37,216 nt of DNA from a virus. Both the position numbers and the translations under genes were made by a program. Below, one piece after another: positions 1 to 8,156 of this stretch (position 1 is the stretch's first letter; every line of letters begins with the position of its first letter). Below the pieces are notes generated by a model, which made no database searches, had not been told where the DNA came from, and saw only the letters and a list, made by a program, of their open reading frames with translations. The stretch covers positions 1 to 37,216 of the IMG/VR virus record IMGVR_UViG_3300043399_000210; one strand, given 5' to 3'.

Positions 1-714
1 CATGTCTCTGGTCGTACATACTTTGAGGCTGCTCGCTTTATCAAGTCTAAAGAAACAGAGAGCAACCTTGAGCAAGAAGTCAACAAGCGACTTATCGAAA
101 AACCAGACTATGTTCCATTCGATGAACTATTAATTCAGCGACTAAATGCACAGGCATTAGAGTCGCCTCGTGCTATGCGATACTATGACGGTCGTCTGAT
201 CACTGAAGAATCGGTCAACAAGTTTAAGCTTGGCTTCTCTGAAAAACAGGATATGGTAACTATTCCAGTCCACTCTCCAGACGGTATGCCAGTAGGATTT
301 GTAGGACGATCCGTAGAAGGTAAGGAGTTTAAGAATACTCCAGGATTGCCTAAAGCAAAACTTCTGTTTAACCTACACAGGGTCAAAACAGCAGACAGGG
401 TATATGTAGTCGAATCATCATTCGATGCCATCCGCCTTGACCAAGTTGGAATGCCAGCAGTTGCCACACTAGGGGCTAACGTTTCCAACATCCAAATAGA
501 CCTGCTAAAGAAGTACTTTAATAACATATATGTTATTGCAGATAATGATGAAGCAGGGGGGAATATGAAGAGCAAGATCATTGAGAAGCTGGGTTCTCGT
601 GTGAATGTTGTTCAGCTAGATAAACAATATAAGGATATCGGAGACATGACAGACGAAGATATAAAAAATCTTGACACATCATTTGACAAAACCATCATGT
701 CTATGCTAAACTGA
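1..714 (+). CDS. DNA primase, C-terminal part with Toprim domain (5' end outside window)
   Basis: The reading frame is open from base 1 to the stop at 712-714, so this is the C-terminal ~237 residues of a longer protein. A Toprim core is visible: a VVESSFDAIRL segment carrying the conserved acidic residue and an ADNDEAGG segment carrying the DxD-like metal site. This matches DnaG-type primases and primase-helicases, which make RNA primers for lagging-strand synthesis. The basic GFVGRS stretch just before it is typical of the same family. The N-terminal zinc finger, if present, lies outside the window. An ATG at 175 is internal and should not be taken as the start. The next gene, a ssDNA-binding protein, fits a replication operon. 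Family assignment is firm; presence of a helicase domain cannot be judged. Confidence 0.85.
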   Translation, partial: HVSGRTYFEAARFIKSKETESNLEQEVNKRLIEKPDYVPFDELLIQRLNAQALESPRAMRYYDGRLITEESVNKFKLGFSEKQDMVTIPVHSPDGMPVGFVGRSVEGKEFKNTPGLPKAKLLFNLHRVKTADRVYVVESSFDAIRLDQVGMPAVATLGANVSNIQIDLLKKYFNNIYVIADNDEAGGNMKSKIIEKLGSRVNVVQLDKQYKDIGDMTDEDIKNLDTSFDKTIMSMLN

Positions 715-740
715 TAACCTCAACAACTAAGGAGAAAACT

Positions 741-1391
741 ATGAGTGCAATTAAGGGACTTAAGAATCTAAACGCCCTACTCGAAAAACCAAAGTACGAA
801 GGCACAAAGGTCCGCTGGCTTAAGCTTGCTGACGGACAGTCTGCCACAATTCGATTCATCGAAGAGCTGGATGCAGATTCAGCACACTACGCTGAAGACC
901 GTGGACTCGCTGTAGTCTACGCAGAGCACACTAACCCCAAGGACTACAAGCGTAAGGCTGCTTGTACAATTGAGTCTGAGGGTCGCTGCTACGGCTGCGA
1001 AATGGCTCGTAAGGAGCCTAAGTCTGGATGGCGAGCACGTAACCGCTTCTACTGCAACGTCCTTGTTGACGATGGCTTGGAAGCTCCCTACGTGGCTGTT
1101 TGGTCGCAGGGTATCTCAAAGCAGTCAGCAGTACCAATGCTTATGGAGTTCTACGGTGACACCAATGGCATCTCAAACCTTGAGTGGAAGATCAAGCGTA
1201 ACGGACAGGGAACTGAAACCAGCTACACCTTGATCCCCAAGGGACCAGACACAGAGCCTTTCGACTGGTCAACCGTTGAGGCACACAGCCTTGATGCCGT
1301 TCTTCGTGAGATTCCTTACGCTGAACAGGAAGCATTCTACTTCGGTTTTGATGCTCCCTCTGTTACCTCTTCGACTAACACCGACTGGTAA
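741..1391 (+). CDS. T4 gp32-like single-stranded DNA-binding protein
   Basis: Protein of 216 aa with a strong AAGGAG ribosome site ahead of ATG 741. It should coat ssDNA during replication and recombination. The key evidence is a zinc-ligand set H63, C75, C83, C86 (H-x11-C-x7-C-x2-C), very close in spacing and position to T4 gp32 (H64, C77, C87, C90). The N-terminal basic LxxLxxLL-like stretch resembles the gp32 cooperativity region, and the C-terminal tail is acidic and ends in SSTNTDW, which could recruit partners. It lies between primase and DNA polymerase. Function is inferred from the motif, overall layout and context; sequence identity to gp32 itself appears low. Confidence 0.75.
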   Translation: MSAIKGLKNLNALLEKPKYEGTKVRWLKLADGQSATIRFIEELDADSAHYAEDRGLAVVYAEHTNPKDYKRKAACTIESEGRCYGCEMARKEPKSGWRARNRFYCNVLVDDGLEAPYVAVWSQGISKQSAVPMLMEFYGDTNGISNLEWKIKRNGQGTETSYTLIPKGPDTEPFDWSTVEAHSLDAVLREIPYAEQEAFYFGFDAPSVTSSTNTDW

Positions 1392-1457
1392 TATTTCTGA
1401 GCTGGGTATCTCGTAAAACTGCCCACCTAAACTTTTCATCTACAACGTAAGGATATA

Positions 1458-4400
1458 ATGAGTTACGCTGGACTACACGTTCACACGCATTACTCACTCT
1501 TCGACGGAATTGCTACACCACAGGAATATGTGGATCGTGCCGTTGAGTTGGGAATGCCAGCGATTGCAATCACTGACCACGGATCACTCTCAGGACACCG
1601 TGAAATGTACCGTGCTGCTAAGGAGGCAGGTATCAAGCCCATTCTTGGTATTGAGGGGTACATCTGTAAGGATCGACTTGACCATGAGGAAAAGGACAAG
1701 GACGACCTTCTTAATCTTAACTATAATCACCTTATTATTCTTGCTAAGAATGCAGAGGGGCTAGAGAACCTTAACAAACTGAATGAGATCGCTTGGACAG
1801 ATGGGTTCTACAAGAAGCCACGCATCGACTGGGAAATTCTTGCTCAGTACAAAGAAGGACTTATTGTAACCTCTGGCTGTTTGTCTGGGGTACTGGCTAA
1901 GGCTATCGAAGCTAACGAACTTGCCTATGCTAAGGAGCACATCAAGTGGTGTAAAGACACATTTGGTGACGACTACTACATTGAGGTAATGCCACACAAC
2001 CCTGCAGAGGTGAACAAGCTGTTGCTAGAACTCGCAGATGAATTTGGCATTACTCCTGTCGTCACTCCTGACTGCCACCACTCTGACCCTAGCCAGAAAG
2101 AGGTTCAGGAACTCAAGCTTATCCTCAACTCGTATGCTAACAAGACTGAAAAGGATGTTACCTACGAGAAGTCAAAGAAGTACGACAACCTCATGGATCG
2201 TCTGGACTACCTCTATGGAGCAGACCGTCAGATGTCTTTTAATAAGTTTGATATTCATTTGCTCTCAGACGAAGAGATGCATAACGCCATGAAAGCTCAG
2301 GGTATTGACCGTGAGGATATGTACGAAGCAACCATTGAGATCGTAAACAAGATTGAGGACTACGATATTCAGGATAATCGTAATCTTCTGCCTGTCCAAT
2401 ACCAAGACCCAGACAATGAACTCCGCACACTGGCTATGGAAGGTCTTAAGGCTAAGGGTCTTGCAGACAAGCAAGAGTACCTTGATCGTCTTGATGAAGA
2501 GCTAAAGATTATTGGTGACAAGAACTTTGGTCCATACTTCTTGGTCGTGCGTTCTATGATTGCGTGGGCTAAGAAGGAAGGCATTATGGTGGGACCAGGA
2601 CGTGGTTCTGCTGCAGGTTCACTTCTATGCTATGCCCTAGAGATTACAGACATTGACCCTATCGTACACGGTCTGCTGTTCTTCCGATTTATCAATCCAG
2701 AACGTAATGACTTCCCAGATATTGATACAGATATTCAGGATTCACGACGTGAAGAGGTCAAGGACTACCTTGTACGCCAGTACCGTCACGTAGCCTCTAT
2801 TGCTACATTCTTGCAGTTTAAGGGTAAGGGTATTGTACGAGACATTGCACGTGTCCTTAACATTCCACTTCCTGACGTTAACAAGGTACTTAAGCTTGTA
2901 GACGACTGGGATGAATACTGCACATCAAAGTCAACTGAAGAGTTCCGACTTAAGTATCCAGAGATTGAGAAATATGGAGAACAGCTTCGTGGTCGAATCC
3001 GTGGTACTGGTATCCACGCTGCAGGTGTTGTTACATCTAAGGAGCCTATCTTTAAGTATGCTCCACTGGAGACTCGCACAACGCCAGGTAGCAAGGAGCG
3101 TATCCCTGTTGTAGCCGTAGACATGACAGAAGCAGAACGTATTGGTCTAATCAAGATCGATGCTCTGGGTCTTAAGACACTTTCTGTTATTCAGGATACT
3201 CTCGCCATCATTCAGGAGCGTGAGGGAAAGACCATCGACCTACACGATATCAACATGGAAGACCGTAATGTATACGGTATGCTTTCCGATGGGTACACTA
3301 AGGGTGTCTTCCAGTGTGAAGCCACGCCATACACTAACCTGCTTGTCAAGATGGGTGTCAAGAACTTCTCAGAGCTTGCGGCTTCTAACGCTCTCGTCCG
3401 TCCAGGTGCTATGAATACTATTGGTAAGGACTACATCGCTCGTAAGCATGGTAAGCAGAACATCGCATATCACCACCAAGTTATGAAGTCATTCACAGAA
3501 GATACCTATGGATGCATTCTCTATCAAGAGCAGGTCATGCTTGCCTGTGTAGAACTCGGCGGTATGTCAATGGCTACTGCTGACAAGGTTCGTAAGATCA
3601 TTGGTAAGAAGAAGGATGCTAAGGAGTTTAAGCAGTTCCAAGACCAGTTCGTAAAGGGTGCATCACGGTATGTATCTCCAAACATTGCGGAGGAACTCTG
3701 GCATGACTTCGAAGCACACGCTGGCTACTCATTTAACAAGAGCCACGCTGTAGCCTACTCAACGCTATCCTACTGGACTGCATGGCTGAAGTACTACTAC
3801 CCACTTGAGTTTATGTTTGCACTTCTCAAGAATGAGAAAGATAAGGATGCTCGCACAGAGTACCTTATCGAAGCCAAGCGTATGGGTATCCCAATCAAGT
3901 TGCCACACGTCAACGACAGCGATGCAGACTTTAAGATTGAGGGCAAGGGTATTCGATTTGGTCTCACTGGTATCAAGTACATCTCCGATGGCATTGCTAG
4001 TAAGTACATCGCCGCTCGTCCATTTAACTCCTACAAGGAGCTAGAGGAGTTCTCATTCGGTAAGGGCAATGGCGTTAACTCTCGTGCTCTCGCTGCAATG
4101 CGACACGTCGGTGCTGCAACGTTCCCAGACAACCCACGAGACGACGAATCAATTCGTGAGAACCTTTACGAATACCTAAACCTGCCAGAGTTTAATACCT
4201 CTGTGCCATCCCACTACTACGCATACATTTCTGATTCAGAGGAGTATGAGGAAAAGGGTCCATACGTCCTGATGGGAATGGTAAAGAACATTAAGCGTGG
4301 CAAGGGATGGTCTCGTGTTGAGATCCTTGATAAGACTGGTGTTGTTGGTATCTTTGACGACGAGCAGACAACGATTGAGGCAGGACGTACCTATCTCATT

Positions 4401-4733
4401 CTTGCAAGCGACAACAGAATCACAACGGCAGTACCTGCAGATGAAATTAAAACTTCGGACACAGCACTTGTCAAGTACATGAACTACCGTATGCTACCCT
4501 ACAAGGACGATGAAATGTTCGTGGTATCATTTAGACCACGAGTAACAAAGACTGGTAGTAAAATGGCATACATGGTAGTAGCAGACTCGTCAAGAGAACT
4601 GCACAGTGTTATTGTCTTCCCAACTTCTTTTGCTAAGGCATATATGAAGATTAAGGATGGCGGTATCTACAAATTTAAGTTTGGAAAAACCAAAGACGGA
4701 TCAACAATTATGGAGGATGTATTCGATGTTTGA
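1458..4733 (+). CDS. dnaE: DNA polymerase III alpha subunit (DnaE type) with intact PHP domain
   Basis: Full-length 1091-aa C-family replicative polymerase. The N-terminal PHP domain (1-210) keeps all nine metal ligands expected of a proofreading PHP site: H7, H9, D16, H41, E66, H91, C141, D205, H207. The first five sit exactly seven residues below their counterparts in Mycobacterium DnaE1. The palm has GPGRGSAAGS at 379-388 and catalytic D421 and D423 in PDIDTD, with the third aspartate D568 in GLIKIDALGL. A C-terminal OB-fold region follows. Because E. coli DnaE has lost the PHP ligands, this enzyme is predicted to edit by itself without a DnaQ subunit. The stop overlaps the next start. A phage carrying a bacterial-type alpha subunit instead of a T4/T7-type polymerase is uncommon but known in actinophages. 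Confidence 0.95.
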   Translation: MSYAGLHVHTHYSLFDGIATPQEYVDRAVELGMPAIAITDHGSLSGHREMYRAAKEAGIKPILGIEGYICKDRLDHEEKDKDDLLNLNYNHLIILAKNAEGLENLNKLNEIAWTDGFYKKPRIDWEILAQYKEGLIVTSGCLSGVLAKAIEANELAYAKEHIKWCKDTFGDDYYIEVMPHNPAEVNKLLLELADEFGITPVVTPDCHHSDPSQKEVQELKLILNSYANKTEKDVTYEKSKKYDNLMDRLDYLYGADRQMSFNKFDIHLLSDEEMHNAMKAQGIDREDMYEATIEIVNKIEDYDIQDNRNLLPVQYQDPDNELRTLAMEGLKAKGLADKQEYLDRLDEELKIIGDKNFGPYFLVVRSMIAWAKKEGIMVGPGRGSAAGSLLCYALEITDIDPIVHGLLFFRFINPERNDFPDIDTDIQDSRREEVKDYLVRQYRHVASIATFLQFKGKGIVRDIARVLNIPLPDVNKVLKLVDDWDEYCTSKSTEEFRLKYPEIEKYGEQLRGRIRGTGIHAAGVVTSKEPIFKYAPLETRTTPGSKERIPVVAVDMTEAERIGLIKIDALGLKTLSVIQDTLAIIQEREGKTIDLHDINMEDRNVYGMLSDGYTKGVFQCEATPYTNLLVKMGVKNFSELAASNALVRPGAMNTIGKDYIARKHGKQNIAYHHQVMKSFTEDTYGCILYQEQVMLACVELGGMSMATADKVRKIIGKKKDAKEFKQFQDQFVKGASRYVSPNIAEELWHDFEAHAGYSFNKSHAVAYSTLSYWTAWLKYYYPLEFMFALLKNEKDKDARTEYLIEAKRMGIPIKLPHVNDSDADFKIEGKGIRFGLTGIKYISDGIASKYIAARPFNSYKELEEFSFGKGNGVNSRALAAMRHVGAATFPDNPRDDESIRENLYEYLNLPEFNTSVPSHYYAYISDSEEYEEKGPYVLMGMVKNIKRGKGWSRVEILDKTGVVGIFDDEQTTIEAGRTYLILASDNRITTAVPADEIKTSDTALVKYMNYRMLPYKDDEMFVVSFRPRVTKTGSKMAYMVVADSSRELHSVIVFPTSFAKAYMKIKDGGIYKFKFGKTKDGSTIMEDVFDV

Positions 4734-5061
4734 TGAAGTAACAAAACACCTGCACGAAGTCGCAGTAGAAAAAGGCTTCTGGGATGTAATTAAAGGTGCA
4801 TCTCAAGAACAAAAAGATATCTTTATGACTAAGCAGTTGATGATGATTGTATCAGAGGCTGTAGAGGTTATGGAGGCTATTCGCAAGTCACGAGGACCAG
4901 AAGAAGTTGCTGACGAGATGGCTGATATCCTTATCCGTACATTCGATCTCTACGCTGGTCTGGTAGAGCACGAATACACACACGTCTCTCTTGACGAGGC
5001 ATTCGAAAAGAAGACGGCATTTAACAAGTCACGACCAGAGAAGCACGGAGTAAAATTCTAA
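4726..5061 (+). CDS. MazG-like nucleotide pyrophosphohydrolase
   Basis: An all-alpha NTP-PPase of 111 aa. The MazG signature is visible as E44xxE47 and E64xxD67 (SEAVEVMEAI and ADEMADILI), the residues that bind Mg2+ and the substrate phosphates. Family members hydrolyse (d)NTPs to monophosphates, and phage versions are thought to sanitise the nucleotide pool or alter ppGpp signalling. The start is set by GGAGG at 4712-4716, nine bases before ATG 4726, inside the dnaE 3' end; longer in-frame starts (4657, 4717) lack proper spacing. Translation is coupled to dnaE upstream and to the NrdH gene downstream (TAATG). Confidence 0.8.
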   Translation: MFDEVTKHLHEVAVEKGFWDVIKGASQEQKDIFMTKQLMMIVSEAVEVMEAIRKSRGPEEVADEMADILIRTFDLYAGLVEHEYTHVSLDEAFEKKTAFNKSRPEKHGVKF

Positions 5062-5285
5062 TGAATGTAACAGTATATACAAAGCCTAATTGCGTACAGT
5101 GTGAGGCAACCAAGCGTCTTCTAGATAAGCTTGTTATTGAGTACAACACAGTTGATATCACTCAGGATATCGGAGCATACGACATGCTAATTGACAAGGG
5201 CTTTAGAGCAGCACCTGTAGTCAATGCAGGAGACGAGTGGTGGGCTGGGTTTAACCCAGACAAGATCAACGGACTGGTGGACTAA
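5061..5285 (+). CDS. nrdH: NrdH-like glutaredoxin (thioredoxin-fold reductant)
   Basis: A 74-aa thioredoxin-fold protein that begins with a beta strand followed by KPNCVQCEATK. The CVQC redox pair is the classic NrdH active site, and RAAPVV supplies the cis-proline loop. NrdH passes electrons from thioredoxin reductase to class Ib ribonucleotide reductase, which this phage also encodes as NrdI/E/F 6 kb downstream. In bacterial genomes nrdH is usually next to nrdI; here it sits with replication genes. Start and stop overlap both neighbours by one to two bases, so it is translationally coupled. Confidence 0.9.
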   Translation: MNVTVYTKPNCVQCEATKRLLDKLVIEYNTVDITQDIGAYDMLIDKGFRAAPVVNAGDEWWAGFNPDKINGLVD

Positions 5286-6298
5286 TGACAACGATTGATG
5301 AAGCGTTGGCACAACTAGATCCCAAGATCCGCAAGCGTCTCACAACTGGGGTGGGCTTTAAGACTGACTTTCAGCCTACCCCCAGCTATGGGCTAAATCG
5401 TGCTTTGGGTGGTGGATTGCCATATGGTCGCCAGGTTCTTATCTGGGGAAGTAAGTCAAGTGCTAAGTCGTCTGCTTGCTTGCAGATGATTGCACTCGCT
5501 CAGAAGGACGGCAAGCTTTGTGCTTGGATCGATGCAGAGATGTCATACTCAGAAGAGTGGGCAGAGCGTCTTGGCGTAGATACAACACAGCTTATTGTTT
5601 CACAAGCTCGTACTATTAACGAGATGGTAGACGTTGGGATTGCCCTGATGGAAGCAGGGGTAGACTTAATCGTGGTTGACTCTATTACATCACTGCTTCC
5701 TGCTATCTATTTCGAAAAGGGTACTGATGAACTCAAAGAGCTGGAAAACACTAAGCAAATTGGAGCTGAATCTAGAGACTTCAGCAACGCATGGAAGATG
5801 CTCAACTATGCCAATAATAAGGTCAAGCCTACTCTTCTTGTCCTTATTAGTCAGTCTCGCAATAACATTTCTGCTATGTATACAAGTCAACAGCCTTCGG
5901 GTGGTCAGGCGACTAAATTCTATTCATCAACAGTTATCAAACTATTTTCATCTGAATCAGACAATCAAGCTATTAAGGGCAAGATTGCAGTTGGAGATAA
6001 ACTCATTGAGGAGAAGATAGGTCGTAAGGTACGCTGGGAAGTACAGTTCAGCAAGACCTCACCAGCCTTTACAAGCGGTGAATACGACTTCTATTTCCGT
6101 GGAGACAATGTTGGCGTAGATGCCGTTGGAGACCTCGTAGATACCGCAGAGATGGCAGGTATTGTAAACCGTACAGGTGCATGGTACATCGTCTCTGAGG
6201 ACAAGAAGATTCAGGGTAGAGAAGCATTTATCAACTACGTCAAGGAGAACGACGAGTTCCGCAAGGAGATTGAGGATAAGCTAAATGGGCAAGTATGA
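5285..6298 (+). CDS. RecA/UvsX-like recombinase
   Basis: A 337-aa RecA-fold ATPase for strand exchange and recombination-dependent replication. The Walker A segment is G55-SKSSA-K61-SS, preceded by GGGLPYGRQVLIWG as in UvsX and RecA; Walker B is LIVVDS ending at D132. A glutamine-rich loop (LISQSRNN, then QQPSGGQATKFYSS) matches the L1/L2 region and signature of RecA proteins. The second Walker A glycine is replaced by alanine at residue 60 (GxxxxAK), a deviation worth noting. The length is close to bacterial RecA (about 350 aa). It overlaps the next small gene by 14 bases. Confidence 0.85.
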   Translation: MTTIDEALAQLDPKIRKRLTTGVGFKTDFQPTPSYGLNRALGGGLPYGRQVLIWGSKSSAKSSACLQMIALAQKDGKLCAWIDAEMSYSEEWAERLGVDTTQLIVSQARTINEMVDVGIALMEAGVDLIVVDSITSLLPAIYFEKGTDELKELENTKQIGAESRDFSNAWKMLNYANNKVKPTLLVLISQSRNNISAMYTSQQPSGGQATKFYSSTVIKLFSSESDNQAIKGKIAVGDKLIEEKIGRKVRWEVQFSKTSPAFTSGEYDFYFRGDNVGVDAVGDLVDTAEMAGIVNRTGAWYIVSEDKKIQGREAFINYVKENDEFRKEIEDKLNGQV

Positions 6299-6467
6299 CG
6301 TTCTTAAGGGAGAGTTTGTTTGCCACACTTGCAAGGCTACAACATACTCAATGCGTTGGTACTATCAAGATAAGATCATGACTTGGATGTGTCCTGAAAA
6401 GCACGTCAGTGAAGTAGATCTAAATAAAAAGAGAAAGGTAAGTCATGACGGAGAGATCGGAGAGTAA
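6285..6467 (+). CDS. Small zinc-finger-like protein, unknown function
   Basis: A 60-aa basic protein. It has C13-x2-C16, then C36 and H40, a plausible single zinc site (C-x2-C-x19-C-x3-H). The start ATG 6285 lies inside the 3' end of the recombinase gene, and its own 3' end overlaps the next gene, so it is embedded in the recombination operon. I do not recognise the family. A role in DNA or protein binding is only suggested by the zinc-like motif and the neighbours. Confidence 0.65.
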   Translation: MGKYDVLKGEFVCHTCKATTYSMRWYYQDKIMTWMCPEKHVSEVDLNKKRKVSHDGEIGE

Positions 6468-6732
6468 ACGAATTGGGGCTAAACAACATAAAAATTCGGG
6501 TCGCAATACACAAAAGGGTGATGCCTCTTGGGGACAGTTTGTTATTGACTTTAAAGAGGTGGGAAAGTCGTTTACTATCAACAAGGAAGTTTGGGCTAAG
6601 GCTACGACTGATGCAATTCGCAACGGCAAAGACCCAGCAATTGTTGTTGTACTTGGCGAGGGTAATTCTAAAGTAAGACTAGCAGTCATTGAGCTCAGCA
6701 TCCTAGAACAATTGACGGAAGACTCTGAGTAG
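6445..6732 (+). CDS. Hjc-like PD-(D/E)XK Holliday junction resolvase or nuclease
   Basis: A 95-aa protein with the compact layout of archaeal-type Hjc resolvases and their phage relatives: an early acidic residue in SESK (E6), a basic segment ending in NSGR at 17-20, KGDASWG with D26, and IDFKEVGKSF with D35-x-K37. The usual ExK is DxK here. The following helix and final VVVLGEG strand also fit. The predicted role is cleavage of branched DNA. A second resolvase-like gene (RuvC type, 8134-8712) is nearby, so the two may act on different substrates. The assignment is by motif only. Confidence 0.6.
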   Translation: MTERSESKRIGAKQHKNSGRNTQKGDASWGQFVIDFKEVGKSFTINKEVWAKATTDAIRNGKDPAIVVVLGEGNSKVRLAVIELSILEQLTEDSE

Positions 6733-6740
6733 TGTATAAT
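6712..6740 (+). promoter_or_regulatory. Consensus sigma70-type promoter
   Basis: TTGACG at 6712-6717 and a perfect TATAAT at 6735-6740 are separated by exactly 17 bp. The predicted start near 6747 gives a ~20-base leader before ATG 6767. The promoter overlaps the 3' end of the Hjc-like gene. Confidence 0.8.
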
Positions 6741-6766
6741 AGATAGAACGATAGAAATTGGAAACA

Positions 6767-7072
6767 ATGGAAACAAACAACACAACAATAGATATGGTAA
6801 ATGGTCTGGCAGAGATTGCAGACTTTATGAATGACGAAGAGCTTACTACAGCTCTTACGTTTATCGCTAAGGTCATTCTTAAGCCAGACATTCCTCCACA
6901 GGTCGCATCTGTAGAGATTGTACGCCTTCAGGCTATCGCCGCTAAGATGCAGTTTAAAGCAACTTGGCTTACCAATGTAGATAAAGGAGATAGAGCGAAA
7001 AAGAATATTTATTACACTGCCGCAGAAGCTATTAACCAGCTTGTGTCAGCTCTTAAGTATATTATTCGCTAA
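6767..7072 (+). CDS. Conserved-looking helical protein, unknown function
   Basis: Mostly alpha-helical, about 101 aa from ATG 6767. An in-frame TTG at 6758 is an alternative start; neither has a good Shine-Dalgarno, but the transcript start predicted from the upstream promoter (about 6747) allows both. The sequence has the pattern of an interaction protein, with a hydrophobic heptad-like middle and a basic KGDRAKKN turn near residue 80. No catalytic motif is visible. Its position right behind a strong promoter and before a nuclease gene suggests a replication or recombination accessory role, which is only inference. Confidence 0.65.
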   Translation: METNNTTIDMVNGLAEIADFMNDEELTTALTFIAKVILKPDIPPQVASVEIVRLQAIAAKMQFKATWLTNVDKGDRAKKNIYYTAAEAINQLVSALKYIIR

Positions 7073-7084
7073 ACTAGTACTATG
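7070..7084 (+). promoter_or_regulatory. Possible leaderless promoter (-10, 6 nt, ATG)
   Basis: TAAACT at 7070-7075 is followed by exactly six bases and then ATG 7082. No Shine-Dalgarno precedes this ATG. The same -10 variant occurs in the promoter at 22783-22811. The spacing matches the leaderless sites elsewhere in the window, but the hexamer is weak. Confidence 0.4.
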
Positions 7085-7888
7085 GCAAAAAATCTATTAC
7101 AGCAGGTTCTGCTTAAAAAGGCTGAGGAGCCACAGTCGTCATTCCTTGACACTGCCCAGCTAATCGAAAAGATTCAGCACGGATATGTTATTAACCGTGT
7201 TGATAAATTCCAACAGAAGAAAACATTCGCACCTAGCACAATTGCATTCTCTCACGGAGAATGTCCTCGCTACTGGTATCTCGCATTCGAAGGTGCAGTA
7301 TTCACTGACAATGCAGATGCATACGGTGGAGCGAATATGACTGCTGGTACAAAATCTCACGAGCGTATCCAGGCAGCTATGGGCAATGTCCCAGACCTGC
7401 TTGTTGACTCAGAGTTTAAAGTAACAAGCAATGACCCACCTATCTTTGGATATGGTGACGTTATTCTTAAATGGGGTGGAGAAGATCTTCTTGGTGAGAT
7501 CAAGACCATGCCAAATGAAGGATTCGAATATAGGAAGGCTTCTGGTAAGCCTAAGACTGGACACCTCGTTCAGCTCCTTATCTATATGAAGATTCTCAAT
7601 CGCAAGAGAGCCGTTCTAATCTACGAGAACAAGAATAACCACGAACTGCTGGTCATTCCTGTAGAGATGAACGACTATCTTAAAGGGTGGGTAGACCGTG
7701 CATTTGATTGGATGCGAGAAGTTCGTGGAGCATGGGAGCGTAAAGATCTTCCAACCAAGAACTATCGATCTAACTCAAAAATTTGCAAGACCTGCCCAAT
7801 CAGGGCTACTTGCGATGTTGCAGGTGAGGGGACGTTAAAAATCAAGTCCTTGGAGCCTATCGATGAAACATTGTCAATGGTGCGATAA
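7082..7888 (+). CDS. Cas4/RecB-like PD-(D/E)XK nuclease with Fe-S cysteines
   Basis: A 268-aa protein of the Cas4/RecB nuclease group. The active site is H93, D126 (FGYGDVIL), E139-x-K141 (GEIKT) and Q164 (QLLIYM). Four cysteines that would hold a [4Fe-4S] cluster are present: C61 (GECPRYWY) and C235-x2-C238-x5-C244 near the C-terminus, exactly the Cas4/AddB arrangement. Such phage proteins act as 5'-3' exonucleases in recombination and end processing. There is no CRISPR array or cas1 in the window, so a CRISPR role is not supported. The next gene overlaps its 3' end by 26 bases. Confidence 0.85.
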   Translation: MAKNLLQQVLLKKAEEPQSSFLDTAQLIEKIQHGYVINRVDKFQQKKTFAPSTIAFSHGECPRYWYLAFEGAVFTDNADAYGGANMTAGTKSHERIQAAMGNVPDLLVDSEFKVTSNDPPIFGYGDVILKWGGEDLLGEIKTMPNEGFEYRKASGKPKTGHLVQLLIYMKILNRKRAVLIYENKNNHELLVIPVEMNDYLKGWVDRAFDWMREVRGAWERKDLPTKNYRSNSKICKTCPIRATCDVAGEGTLKIKSLEPIDETLSMVR

Positions 7889-8156
7889 CGCATTCGAACC
7901 TAACGTATCATATCAAATCTATTGCTCACCAGAATGCCGTGAGTCAGCCACAAGAGAAAAAATTGCAGAACGATATGCAATTCAGAGACTTAGTAAAAAG
8001 TCTAGGAAGAATCGTAAATGCAAGTCTTGTGGCTGTACTCTTTCTGTGTATAATGACACGCAAACTTGCACGGCATGTGAGATTAACCCAGTTGATGTTA
8101 GCAAGATCTTAAAAGAGATTAAGGGGATAGCTGATGGTAAAATTGAGCTTGATTAA
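7863..8156 (+). CDS. Double zinc-knuckle protein, unknown function
   Basis: A 97-aa protein with cysteines in two clusters: C4-x2-C7 with C21-x3-C25, and C53-x2-C56 with C69-x2-C72 (plus C58). Between them is a strongly basic helix (RLSKKSRKNRK) that could contact nucleic acid. The start is inside the nuclease gene and its end overlaps the RuvC-like gene, so all three are translated as a block. I do not recognise the family; a DNA-binding helper for the flanking nucleases is the simplest guess. Confidence 0.7.
   Translation: MKHCQWCDNAFEPNVSYQIYCSPECRESATREKIAERYAIQRLSKKSRKNRKCKSCGCTLSVYNDTQTCTACEINPVDVSKILKEIKGIADGKIELD

Noticed and set aside
1392-1457. Weak hairpin between SSB and dnaE
   Set aside because: Only about 6 bp (TGGGTA/TGCCCA) without a T-run; too weak to call a terminator.
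2239-2584. Minus-strand ORFs inside dnaE
   Set aside because: Shadow frames of a strongly conserved polymerase gene; no ribosome sites.
7082-7888. Cas4-like gene as part of a CRISPR system
   Set aside because: No cas1, cas2 or repeat-spacer array is present; Cas4/RecB-like nucleases are common in phage recombination modules.
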